This document shows, piece by piece, positions 7,584 to 15,155 of a DNA stretch of 25,973 nt. The position numbers and the translations under genes were made by a program. The notes below the pieces were generated by a model. That model worked only from the letters and a program-made list of their open reading frames with translations. It made no database searches and had not been told where the DNA came from. The stretch spans positions 1 to 25,973 of the forward strand of contig CAKRKL010000014.1 in assembly GCA_934358405.1 (NCBI GenBank), in the 5' to 3' direction. The DNA comes from an uncultured Blautia sp. Its GTDB lineage: Bacteria; Bacillota; Clostridia; Lachnospirales; Lachnospiraceae. Numbering within the stretch: the stretch's first letter is position 1; every line of letters begins with the position of its first letter.

Positions 7584-7655
7584 ATTCTCTCTCCTAAGTA
7601 CAATTAAGAATTTTATCTCAGTTAAGAAGCCTTTGCCTCTATAGCTATTTCCATT

Positions 7656-7684
7656 ATTATAACGAATTCCTGAGGTTTGTACAA
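7656..7684 (-). promoter_or_regulatory. Promoter of the ABC importer operon
   Basis: On the minus strand TTGTAC (7684-7679), a 17-base spacer and a perfect TATAAT (7661-7656). About 70 bases lie between it and the ATPase start. No local regulator gene is adjacent. Confidence 0.75.
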
Positions 7685-7696
7685 TGTAAAAAAAGG

Positions 7697-7725
7697 TGGA
7701 CGAAAAAGTTTAAAAGGGTTATACT
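7697..7725 (+). promoter_or_regulatory. Promoter of the DUF308-arginase-lgt-protease operon
   Basis: TGGACG (7697-7702), a 17-base spacer and TATACT (7720-7725), 28 bases before the start codon. It is back to back with the importer promoter, so the two could share control. Confidence 0.6.
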
Positions 7726-7753
7726 GACGAAAAGAAACGGAGGAGTGTACCTT

Positions 7754-8455
7754 ATGGAAGAAAAAAAGCTGAAAGCATTAAAAGGACAGATTCCAGTTTC
7801 CATTATCTACATAATTCTGGGCCTGTGCCTTGCTTTAATGCCGGTGGAAACTGTAAATGTACTGTGTAAGGTGGTATTTGGACTGGTTCTTGTGGGAGCA
7901 GGACTGTATCATATTTTGATTTATGTTCTGGAAAAGGATAACGCTACTATACTGGATCTGTTTTCCGGTGTGATTGTGTTGGTAATCGGTGCTTTTTTAT
8001 TTATGAATCCCCAGGTTGTTGTGAAGCTTCTCACCCTGATGCTTGGAGCTTTTATTCTTGTGGATAGTCTCTGGATGCTCAGAGGAAGCCTGAAATTAAG
8101 AAAAAGAAAGCTGGGAGCCTGGAAGGCCTTTCTGATTGAGAGTCTTGTATTTGTAGCACTTGGTGTATTTATTCTTGTAAATCCATTTAAAGAAATCCGG
8201 CTCACTATGCAGGTTTCCGGATGGATTTTTGTTGCAAATGGTGCTCTTGATATTATTTTTTACCTGATTTTACAGCACGGACTGAAAAAGGAAATTCCTT
8301 CCGGGGAGGAAACTGAGGATAAGGCTGTCAAAGAGGATGAGGAAGAGAATATGGCTCCTGAGACTGTTACGGAGGAAGCAGACAGAAGCACAGAGCCGGA
8401 TATCCAGGAAGAAAAACAGGAAACAGAAGAAATTCCTGAGGAGTGGAAAGACTGA
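7754..8455 (+). CDS. DUF308/HdeD-like membrane protein
   Basis: A 233-residue membrane protein with six closely spaced hydrophobic segments in residues 13-175, grouped as three helix pairs. This is the layout of the DUF308/HdeD family; HdeD is linked to acid resistance in Escherichia coli, but Firmicutes members have no settled role. The repeated motif of a hydrophobic helix ending in GxFLFxNP or GVFILVNP is visible (FLFMNPQVV, FILVNPFKE). The last 55 residues are a strongly acidic tail (many Glu, Asp), probably cytoplasmic and disordered. ATG 7754 is chosen because GGAGGAG ends 8 bases before it. The in-frame GTG at 7745 is inside that site. The stop overlaps the next start (TGATG). Confidence 0.8.
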   Translation: MEEKKLKALKGQIPVSIIYIILGLCLALMPVETVNVLCKVVFGLVLVGAGLYHILIYVLEKDNATILDLFSGVIVLVIGAFLFMNPQVVVKLLTLMLGAFILVDSLWMLRGSLKLRKRKLGAWKAFLIESLVFVALGVFILVNPFKEIRLTMQVSGWIFVANGALDIIFYLILQHGLKKEIPSGEETEDKAVKEDEEENMAPETVTEEADRSTEPDIQEEKQETEEIPEEWKD

Positions 8456-9294
8456 TGGAAGAGATTGTAATCATGGATTTTTCCGGAATTTATGAGGATG
8501 AGCAGTTCTGGAGAGAAGAAAAGGTATCCTGGATTGACCTGAAGGGGATTTCCGGAACAAACTGCTATTGTGATGAAGCTGCCAGATCTCAGATTCTGGA
8601 AAAGCTGGATCAATTTCTGCCGGGAAGAATTTATTTTATTGATTCCGGAAATTATCATTATATGAGCCGAATTGGAATTGAAAGAGTGACACAGCCGTTT
8701 CGGCTTCTTGTGTTTGACAATCATACAGATATGCAGCTGCCTGCATTTGGAGGGCTGCTTTCCTGTGGAGGATGGATAGCAAGTGCAATAGAAGAATCAC
8801 AGAATCTTGCAGAAGTATGGCTGGTTGGGCCGGACGAGGAAGCTTACAGCCAGGTGGAAGCTTCCTTAAAGAATAAGGTGAGGTTTTTTTCAAGGGAAAT
8901 GCTGCAGGCTTTGCGCGAGAATAGTGAAACCTGTAAAGAAGATACTATAGAAGGGGAGAAATCCGGGAAAGAGCTGTGCTGCAAGTTTCTTTGCCAGCTT
9001 CCCACAGACCTTCCTCTTTATATTTCCATTGATAAGGATATACTTGGCGTGGCAGATGCAAGTACTACCTGGAGCCAGGGAGATATGACCCTTAAGGAAA
9101 TGCTGGCAGCACTGGAAATTGTAACAGATCATTTCAGGAAGCAAGGCGGTCAGCTTCTTCAGGTGGACATTTGCGGAGAATGTGACCCGGATGCGGCAGC
9201 AGACAACAGGAAAAATGACCTGGCAAACCGGGAACTTTTTAAGTTCTGGAAAAATTGTTTTGCAGAACAAAAAGAAAGAGGAGCTTTATTATGA
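8455..9294 (+). CDS. Arginase/ureohydrolase-fold protein
   Basis: A 279-residue protein that I assign to the arginase superfamily of binuclear manganese hydrolases (arginase, agmatinase, formiminoglutamase) from metal-ligand motifs. These are NYHYMS (His68, in place of GGDHS), DNHTD (Asp88, His90, Asp92; family DAHxD) and SIDKD (Asp193, Asp195; family SxDxD), followed by WSQGDMTLKEML, which resembles the family segment after the DxD. All six metal ligands appear present. Substrate-recognition loops differ: the usual xDP after the second DxD is missing and ECDPD appears near 242. Identity to known arginases looks low. The substrate is therefore open and could be a different ureido or amidino compound. 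ATG 8455 overlaps the previous stop; GTG 8443 is an alternative. Confidence 0.72.
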   Translation: MEEIVIMDFSGIYEDEQFWREEKVSWIDLKGISGTNCYCDEAARSQILEKLDQFLPGRIYFIDSGNYHYMSRIGIERVTQPFRLLVFDNHTDMQLPAFGGLLSCGGWIASAIEESQNLAEVWLVGPDEEAYSQVEASLKNKVRFFSREMLQALRENSETCKEDTIEGEKSGKELCCKFLCQLPTDLPLYISIDKDILGVADASTTWSQGDMTLKEMLAALEIVTDHFRKQGGQLLQVDICGECDPDAAADNRKNDLANRELFKFWKNCFAEQKERGALL

Positions 9295-10067
9295 AAAATG
9301 AATTGCTGAGAGTAGGACCCTTTACCATATACGGATATGGACTGATGATTGCAGTGGGGATTTTGGCAGCCTATTTCACCGGAGAATACAGAGCAAAAAA
9401 GCGAGGACTACCCTATGAGCATGTTTTTTATCTGGTAGTATGGTGCGTTCTGGGAGGATTTTTTGGAGCCAAGCTTTTGTACTGGATCACAGAGTGGAAG
9501 AGCATTGTATCTGATCCCGGCTTTCTTGGGGCTACTCTTACCGATGGCTTTGTTGTATTTGGAGGCATTATCGGTGGAATCCTTACGGCATGGGTGTATT
9601 GCAGGATAAAAAAACTGGATTTTTTATGTTTTTTTGATACTCTGATGCCGTCAGTAGCACTGGGTCAGGGCTTTGGCAGAATCGGATGTCTGCTGGCAGG
9701 CTGCTGCTATGGAAGGCCTGCTGATGGAGGTTTTTCCATTACCTTTCATGATTCCGGTTTTGCCCCAAACGGTGTGGCGCTGATTCCTACTCAGATTTAT
9801 TCCAGTATTCTGGATTTCATTCATTACGGCATTTTGGTTTTTATTTTGAAAAAGCAGAAAAAAGACGGTGAGACAGCTGCTGCGTATCTGATTTTTTACA
9901 GTGCAGGAAGGTTTTTGCTGGAATTTTTAAGGGGAGATCTTGAAAGAGGAAGTGTGGGAATACTATCTACCTCACAATTTATCTCTTTATTTACATTTAT
10001 GGCTGGTGTGATACTGCTATTGATCTTTTGCGGGAAAGGGGAGCATAAAAAAGAAAAAAGTGCATAA
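9291..10067 (+). CDS. lgt: Prolipoprotein diacylglyceryl transferase homologue (variant signature)
   Basis: A 258-residue polytopic membrane protein of the Lgt family, which transfers diacylglycerol from phosphatidylglycerol to the lipobox cysteine of preprolipoproteins. Family marks include YGYGLM (12-18), the GGxIG loop (91-95), GxGRIG (128-132) and GRFLLEFLRG (206-215). Compared with the Escherichia coli signature, Arg143 (here R130), Gly154 (G141), Arg239 (R207) and Glu243 (E211) are kept. His103 is Phe90, Asn146 is Cys133 and Glu151 is Cys138, giving GRIGCLLAGCCYG. This is a recognisable subtype, and activity is not certain. ATG 9291 has AGAGGAG upstream and overlaps the arginase-like stop (ATGA). 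Lipoproteins such as the binding protein at 3068-4678 would be substrates for whichever Lgt is active. Confidence 0.82.
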   Translation: MKNELLRVGPFTIYGYGLMIAVGILAAYFTGEYRAKKRGLPYEHVFYLVVWCVLGGFFGAKLLYWITEWKSIVSDPGFLGATLTDGFVVFGGIIGGILTAWVYCRIKKLDFLCFFDTLMPSVALGQGFGRIGCLLAGCCYGRPADGGFSITFHDSGFAPNGVALIPTQIYSSILDFIHYGILVFILKKQKKDGETAAAYLIFYSAGRFLLEFLRGDLERGSVGILSTSQFISLFTFMAGVILLLIFCGKGEHKKEKSA

Positions 10068-10096
10068 GCTTAATTAAAACAGACCGGGGGAAATGC

Positions 10097-11830
10097 ATGG
10101 AAATATTTTCTGATTATGCAGACGCGGTTACATCTCAGGAGGAGGGGACAAGATCCGAGCTGTCTCCCGCGCAGAATGAGCTGTATGCAGACTTTATAGT
10201 AAAATATATGGGAAACCTTCATGAAAGTCTGGGCAATGCCCCAGGCTTTCGCTTTCAAAAAATCAATTCCATTTACGGTGTCGTTTATGTACCCCTTGCA
10301 AATATGGGAAATTTGAATATTAACACCTATTTTTATAGCTTTATCCCCAAATGCTATACCTATATGGATTTTGGAAGCCTTGGGGCATCAGGTATTACAA
10401 AGCTGCAGGAGCATCCATATCTTCAGCTAAAGGGGCAGGGAACTGTGATAGCAGTAATTGATTCCGGAATTGATTACAGAAATCCATTGTTTCAGAATGA
10501 AATGGGCAGCAGAATCCTATGCATCTGGGACCAGACTCTGGAAGGTGACGGAGTGGAGGTGCCATACGGAAAGGTGTTCTGGAAAAAAGAAATTGATCAG
10601 GCACTGGCATCTGAAAATCCAACAGAAATCGTACCTTCTCTGGATACAAACGGGCATGGCACAAAAATGGCAGCCATAGCTGCCGGAAGCTATGCTCTGG
10701 AGGAAGAATTTTGCGGAGCTGCACCTGAGGCAATGCTGATCATTGTAAAGGTAAAGCAGGCGAAAAAATATTTGCGGGAGCTTTATCTGTTTCCTTCAGA
10801 AGCAGAGCTTTTTCAGGAAAATGATATTATGATGGGAATGGATTTTGCCGTGCGAATGGCAAATGAGAGAAGAATGCCGCTTTCCGTATGTCTGGGAATA
10901 GGAACCAGCCAGGGGGCACATATTGGCAAAAATCCTCTCAGCACATATGTGGATTATGCTTCCCTGTTTTCGCTGATTTCAGTTTCAGTGGCAGCAGGCA
11001 ATGAAGGTGGTGCAAGACATCATTATACAGCACGGCTTACAGAACGGGAAAATCAGGTGGGAGCAGATTTGCGGGTGGGAAACAATGAGCCTGGATTTAC
11101 AATGGAATTTTGGGGAGAACCGCCGGAGATTTATAAGCTGTCCCTGCAGTCACCTACCGGGGAAATTCTGGATATCAGCGCTTCCCTTGGAGATGTAACC
11201 CAGGAGCTTTCCTTTGTTTTTGTGGAAACAAAGGTGGAGGTAAATTATATATCCATTGAACGGCAAACGGGCTATACCCTGGTATATTTTCGATTTATCC
11301 AGCCGGCACCTGGAATTTGGCGAATTCTTGTAAGAGGCCGGGATGGTGGGAATGTTAGCTTTCATATGTGGCTGCCTGTGCAGGGGCTGATTTCTGAAGA
11401 AACCTATTTTCTGGAATCCTCTCCTTATAATACGGTGACAGCTCCGGGAGATTCCCTGGAGAGCATTACAGTTACAGCTTATCAGTATCGGGATAACAGT
11501 CTGTATGTGCAGGCAAGCAGAGGCTTTATGCCGGATGGAAATGTGGTGCCACAGGTGGCGGCTCCGGGAGTACAGATTAAAGTTCCGCAGTTAAACGGTC
11601 TTTACGGCTATGCTTCCGGAACCAGTCTTTCTGCTGCACAGACAGCAGGCGCAGCAGCACTTCTTTTTGAGTGGGCTGTAATTCGCGGAAACCGTCCCTT
11701 TTTTACCGGCTCCAGTGTAAAAAATTACATTACCAGAGGGGCAAAACGAGAAGAAAGGCTGCAATATCCTAACAGGGACTGGGGCTTTGGGAGACTGGAT
11801 CTGTATCATACATTTGAATTGCTGACATAA
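10097..11830 (+). CDS. S8 family subtilase, Csp-like
   Basis: A 577-residue subtilisin-type serine protease with an intact catalytic set: Asp122 (VIDSGID), His187 (NGHGT), oxyanion Asn302 (AAGNEGG) and Ser510 (SGTSLSAA). About 200 residues separate Asn302 from Ser510. This holds a beta-rich insert (about 310-450) like the jelly-roll domain of clostridial CspB/CspC spore-germination proteases. The first 100 residues look like the Csp prodomain. There is no signal peptide, so it acts inside the cell, in the spore, or leaves by another route. Csp proteases activate the cortex hydrolase SleC during germination, but Lachnospiraceae carry many homologues of unknown target. It starts 29 bases after lgt behind a GGGGG site and is the last gene of that operon. 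Confidence 0.87.
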   Translation: MEIFSDYADAVTSQEEGTRSELSPAQNELYADFIVKYMGNLHESLGNAPGFRFQKINSIYGVVYVPLANMGNLNINTYFYSFIPKCYTYMDFGSLGASGITKLQEHPYLQLKGQGTVIAVIDSGIDYRNPLFQNEMGSRILCIWDQTLEGDGVEVPYGKVFWKKEIDQALASENPTEIVPSLDTNGHGTKMAAIAAGSYALEEEFCGAAPEAMLIIVKVKQAKKYLRELYLFPSEAELFQENDIMMGMDFAVRMANERRMPLSVCLGIGTSQGAHIGKNPLSTYVDYASLFSLISVSVAAGNEGGARHHYTARLTERENQVGADLRVGNNEPGFTMEFWGEPPEIYKLSLQSPTGEILDISASLGDVTQELSFVFVETKVEVNYISIERQTGYTLVYFRFIQPAPGIWRILVRGRDGGNVSFHMWLPVQGLISEETYFLESSPYNTVTAPGDSLESITVTAYQYRDNSLYVQASRGFMPDGNVVPQVAAPGVQIKVPQLNGLYGYASGTSLSAAQTAGAAALLFEWAVIRGNRPFFTGSSVKNYITRGAKREERLQYPNRDWGFGRLDLYHTFELLT

Positions 11831-11898
11831 TAAAAAATAAACAAAAATGGGAATGATTTTTTGGCAACAATATACGCAAAGATTTTAAGGGAATCTAA

Positions 11899-11927
11899 TT
11901 GTTTTTGTACACTTTGTCTGTTATACT
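11899..11927 (+). promoter_or_regulatory. Promoter of the NCS2 permease gene
   Basis: TTGTTT (11899-11904), a 17-base spacer and TATACT (11922-11927). The leader is only about 25 bases, too short for a purine riboswitch. The 11831-11898 stretch holds no clear terminator for the preceding protease gene. Confidence 0.65.
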
Positions 11928-11957
11928 GTAAAAAACAAAAGAAAGCAGGAAAACAAT

Positions 11958-13343
11958 ATGAAGAGAGGCAGTATTTTTGAAACTGATGGTATCCCTCGTA
12001 TCCAGGAAGCCCTTCCCCTTGCTCTGCAGCATGTAGTGGCAATGATCGTAGGATGTGTAACCCCTGCCATTATTGTGGCAGGAGCAGCCGGCCTTGAAAA
12101 CAAGGATCAGGTTATCCTTATTCAGGCAGCCCTTGTAATTGCAGCGTTTTCCACTTTGATCCAGCTGTTTCCCATCGGAAAAAAGTTCCCGATCGGTTCC
12201 GGACTTCCGATGATCATGGGTGTCAGCTTCGCATATGTGCCAAGTATGCAGGCAATTGCGGACGGATACGGAATTGACACCATTTTGGGAGCGCAGATCG
12301 TAGGTGGTATCGTAGCGGTTATTATGGGAATCATGGTGAAGAAGATTCGCGTATTTTTCCCACCTCTGATTACAGGAACTGTAGTCTTTACCATTGGACT
12401 TTCCCTGTATCCGACAGCCATCAATTATATGGCAGGAGGAGTTTCCAATCCGAATTATGGTTCCTGGCAGAACTGGCTGGTTGCATTTTTTACTTTGGGT
12501 GTTGTAACTGCGCTGAATCATTTCGGAAAGGGAATCTGGAAGCTTTCCTCAATCCTGATCGGTATGCTGGCAGGATATCTTGTATCCATTCCCTTTGGCA
12601 TGGTAAATTTATCAAGCGTTGGGAATGCAAGTGTATTCCAGCTTCCAAGACTGATGCATTTTGGTGTGCACTTTGAAATTTCTGCATGCGTTGCCATTGG
12701 ACTTCTGTTTGCGATTAACTCCATTCAGGCTATTGGAGATTATTCAGCAACCACTATCGGTGCCATGAACCGTACACCGAAGGACCAGGAGCTTCAAAGC
12801 GGTATTGTTGCCTATGGTCTTACCAATATTATTGGTGCTTTGTTTGGTGGTCTTCCAACTGCAACATACAGCCAGAACGTAGGTATTGTAACCACAACAA
12901 AGGTAATCAACCGCTGGGTTCTAGGACTGGCAGCCGCATTCCTTGGAATTGCCGGATTTGTGCCGAAATTCTCCGCACTTCTTACCACGATTCCCCAGTG
13001 TGTACTGGGCGGTGCAACTGTGTCCGTATTTGCATCCATTGCTATGACCGGTATGAAGCTGGTTGCTTCTGCTGAGATGGATTACCGCAATTCCTCTATT
13101 GTAGGACTGGCAGCTGCGCTTGGTGTAGGTGTATCTCAGGCAAATGCAGCACTTGCAACACTTCCTGCATGGGTGACTACTATTTTCGGAAAGTCTCCTG
13201 TAGTTCTTGCAACATTGATTGCAGTATGTCTGAACCTGATTTTACCGAAATCTCGCACTGAACAAAAAGAAGAAGAAATCTATGACAGTGAAGTTAAAAA
13301 AAAGATTGAAAAGGATCACAGAATTTTCAAAAATAAGAAATAA
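11958..13343 (+). CDS. NCS2 family nucleobase permease (xanthine/uric acid type)
   Basis: A 461-residue transporter of the nucleobase-cation symporter-2 family, which imports purines or uracil with protons or sodium. It shows about 14 hydrophobic segments. The early LQHVVAMIVGCVTPAII is the typical first-helix motif, and PIGSGLPMIMGVSFAYV matches the third. The signature ATYSQNVGIV (Gln306, Asn307) corresponds to the QN motif of purine rather than uracil transporters, which points to xanthine, uric acid or related purines. In the TM8 motif the usual Glu is Gln257 (SIQAIGDYSAT). The ribosome binding site is weak (GCAGGAAAA). A charged C-terminal tail (about 430-461) is cytoplasmic. It is monocistronic and ends at a terminator shared with the convergent phosphofructokinase gene. 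Confidence 0.9.
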   Translation: MKRGSIFETDGIPRIQEALPLALQHVVAMIVGCVTPAIIVAGAAGLENKDQVILIQAALVIAAFSTLIQLFPIGKKFPIGSGLPMIMGVSFAYVPSMQAIADGYGIDTILGAQIVGGIVAVIMGIMVKKIRVFFPPLITGTVVFTIGLSLYPTAINYMAGGVSNPNYGSWQNWLVAFFTLGVVTALNHFGKGIWKLSSILIGMLAGYLVSIPFGMVNLSSVGNASVFQLPRLMHFGVHFEISACVAIGLLFAINSIQAIGDYSATTIGAMNRTPKDQELQSGIVAYGLTNIIGALFGGLPTATYSQNVGIVTTTKVINRWVLGLAAAFLGIAGFVPKFSALLTTIPQCVLGGATVSVFASIAMTGMKLVASAEMDYRNSSIVGLAAALGVGVSQANAALATLPAWVTTIFGKSPVVLATLIAVCLNLILPKSRTEQKEEEIYDSEVKKKIEKDHRIFKNKK

Positions 13344-13360
13344 ATGATTAAGCAATAATG

Positions 13361-13401
13361 AAACAGCACCGGATAGGAAATGGTTCTATCTGGTGCTGTT
13401 T
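13361..13401. terminator. Bidirectional terminator
   Basis: AAACAGCACC (13361-13370) pairs with GGTGCTGTTT (13392-13401), extended by GATAG/CTATC around the loop. It lies between the convergent permease and phosphofructokinase genes, and T-rich sequence follows in each direction. Confidence 0.85.
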
Positions 13402-13413
13402 TGCGTAAAAAAG

Positions 13414-14643
13414 TTATTTGCGATATACACAAACCGGAAGGCCGTCCTCGTCCATAGGAAGATCCACGTTTCCCTGAATCAGCGGCTGTGCATAGTGAAT
13501 AAATTCTTTAGTAATATCAGAGCCGTCGCTGGTAATCCAGGAAAGCGGTACGGTTTTCTCCTCATTGCAGATCTGATTTACATCCTCAAGCCCGCATTTC
13601 ATCTGATAAACGCCTGCGGGGGTTTCCTGGCGGATAAAGGAAACCATCTTGCCTGTTTCCCCTTTAAGAGCTGCCTGAACGCCGAAAATTCCGGCAGTGA
13701 TAGCTTCCTGGCGGTCTGTATCGGAAAGAAGGGAAGCACTGCAGCGCTGGCTTACATTTAATTCAATAGAACGTGCCTTTACTCCGAGACGGCTGCGTAC
13801 CAGGTTTTCAAGATATTTGCCGCAGCCTGCCAGCATCTTGTGCCCGAAGGTATCTGTTCCTACAGAATTATCATACTCACAGATGAAGGTTCCATTGGCA
13901 TCGTGAATTCCTTCCGAAACACAAACTACAACATTGCAGTTTTTCTCAAATGCTGCATTCACTTTGGAGAGAAATTCTTCCGTGTCGAAATCTGTTTCAG
14001 GCAGATAGATCAAAAGAGGATTATCACCTGTATATTTGCGGGCAAGTGCACCTGCTGCAGTGAGCCATCCGGCATGACGTCCCATGACCTCTACGATGGT
14101 TACGGATTTTTTCTCATAGACGCTGGCGTCAAGAGTAATTTCACGAACTGTGGAAGCTACATATCTGGCAGCACTTCCGAAGCCCGGTGTATGATCCGTA
14201 TGCACCAGATCATTATCAATGGTCTTTGGCTCTCCAATAATGCGGATGTCACTGCCGATCATAGCTGCATAACGGGAAAGCTTGCTTACAGTATCCATGG
14301 AATCATTTCCGCCGATGTAAAAGAACCAGCCAATATTCATTTCCTCAAATTTGCGGAAAAGCTCAGGGTATACCGGATCCTCCAGAGACTGTGGCAGCTT
14401 ATAGCGGCAGGAGCCAAGATAAGCACCCGGAGTATAGGTAAGATATTCAAGCTTCTCCTTAGGAAGTGCTTCCTCAAAATCCAGAACTGTGCCCTTAAGG
14501 AAGCCCTCAATTCCATTTACCATTCCGTAAACATGTCCGATTTCTTCCTGACGGATTCCTTCAGAAACCACACCATAAAGACTGCTGTTGATAACCGCAG
14601 TAGGTCCGCCGGACTGTCCTACGATCAGATTCTTTTTTATCAT
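13414..14643 (-). CDS. pfp: 6-phosphofructokinase, probably PPi-dependent type
   Basis: A 409-residue phosphofructokinase phosphorylating fructose 6-phosphate to fructose 1,6-bisphosphate in glycolysis. The phosphoryl-donor loop begins GQSGGPTAVIN (9-19). The GGND at 111-114 replaces the GGDGS of ATP enzymes, and EPKTIDND (138-145) has Lys140 where ATP-dependent enzymes have Gly. These two features mark the PPi-dependent or PPi-like clade, whose reaction is reversible and saves ATP in fermenters. MGRHAGW and the C-terminal LNVSQRC are further family marks. AGGAGG precedes ATG 14643 by 9 bases. It is monocistronic and convergent with the purine permease. The donor should be confirmed, because some enzymes of this clade use ATP. 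Confidence 0.88.
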   Translation of the reverse strand: MIKKNLIVGQSGGPTAVINSSLYGVVSEGIRQEEIGHVYGMVNGIEGFLKGTVLDFEEALPKEKLEYLTYTPGAYLGSCRYKLPQSLEDPVYPELFRKFEEMNIGWFFYIGGNDSMDTVSKLSRYAAMIGSDIRIIGEPKTIDNDLVHTDHTPGFGSAARYVASTVREITLDASVYEKKSVTIVEVMGRHAGWLTAAGALARKYTGDNPLLIYLPETDFDTEEFLSKVNAAFEKNCNVVVCVSEGIHDANGTFICEYDNSVGTDTFGHKMLAGCGKYLENLVRSRLGVKARSIELNVSQRCSASLLSDTDRQEAITAGIFGVQAALKGETGKMVSFIRQETPAGVYQMKCGLEDVNQICNEEKTVPLSWITSDGSDITKEFIHYAQPLIQGNVDLPMDEDGLPVCVYRK

Positions 14644-14679
14644 ACAAGTAAATCCTCCTGTTGTTCTTGGTTGAATTCC

Positions 14680-14688
14680 ATTATAACA
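14680..14688 (-). promoter_or_regulatory. Extended -10 promoter of pfp
   Basis: On the minus strand TGTTATAAT (14688-14680) is an extended -10 box with a perfect TATAAT. No good -35 is visible at the expected distance. The start would be about 30 bases before the ATG. Confidence 0.55.
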
Positions 14689-14731
14689 GGAAGCACCTGC
14701 TGTGGCTATAGCCTGTTGGAAAAAATTCGGA

Positions 14732-14760
14732 TTGTGGGAAAAGAACAGATGGATTATAAT
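14732..14760 (+). promoter_or_regulatory. Promoter of the small protein-VWA-MoxR operon
   Basis: TTGTGG (14732-14737), a 17-base spacer and a perfect TATAAT (14755-14760), about 40 bases before the first gene. It diverges from the pfp promoter, with about 50 bases between them. Confidence 0.7.
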
Positions 14761-14798
14761 AATTATGGAAACTGTGTAAAGAAAGCGTGAAGGAACTG

Positions 14799-15155
14799 AT
14801 GGAAAAAGAACAGGAATTTTTATATGAAAAATTTAAAAGCACAGGTCAGGAAAAGGTGAAGCTCTCTCTGGCACTGGAGGGCTTTTTTGATGAGAAGCCT
14901 GGCTGCATGGAAGATGCAAAGATTGCTTACAGCCAATATCTGAGGCGGAGAATACGTCCTGCCATGGAATTGCTGATCCGAGAGGAAAATATCCGGAAAA
15001 TGGAGCTGCTTGAAAAAAATAACTGGTTTGGAAGAAACGAACTGGAGAGCTTTATCCGTACTGCAAGAAAAGAGCAGAAGCTGGAAAGCCTGGTGTGGCT
15101 GATGAAATTAAAGGATGATAAATATGGATATACAGACAGAGATTTTACCCTTTGA
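14799..15155 (+). CDS. Small helical protein of unknown function, linked to VWA/MoxR genes
   Basis: A 118-residue soluble protein that I do not recognise. It looks fully alpha-helical and charged, with many Lys, Arg, Glu and Leu, no signal peptide and no cysteine cluster (one Cys). The C-terminal half, from ENIRKMELLEKNNWFG to the end, looks like two or three packed helices. AAGGAA precedes ATG 14799, though closely. GTG 14787 in the same frame would add four residues. Its last 32 bases overlap the start of the VWA protein gene, which argues for a real gene translated with its neighbour. By context it may be an adaptor or partner of the VWA/MoxR pair, which is inference only. Confidence 0.65.
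   Translation: MEKEQEFLYEKFKSTGQEKVKLSLALEGFFDEKPGCMEDAKIAYSQYLRRRIRPAMELLIREENIRKMELLEKNNWFGRNELESFIRTARKEQKLESLVWLMKLKDDKYGYTDRDFTL

Noticed and set aside
11831..11957. Purine riboswitch before the purine permease
   Set aside because: The promoter at 11899-11927 leaves a leader of only about 25 bases, and no riboswitch core is visible.
11895..12521. Minus-strand open frame opposite the purine permease
   Set aside because: The translation is rich in Cys, His and Asn without family features; the plus-strand NCS2 protein is unmistakable.
13840..14790. Long plus-strand open frame (316 codons) opposite pfp
   Set aside because: It is antisense to a clear phosphofructokinase gene and has no family match in its translation.
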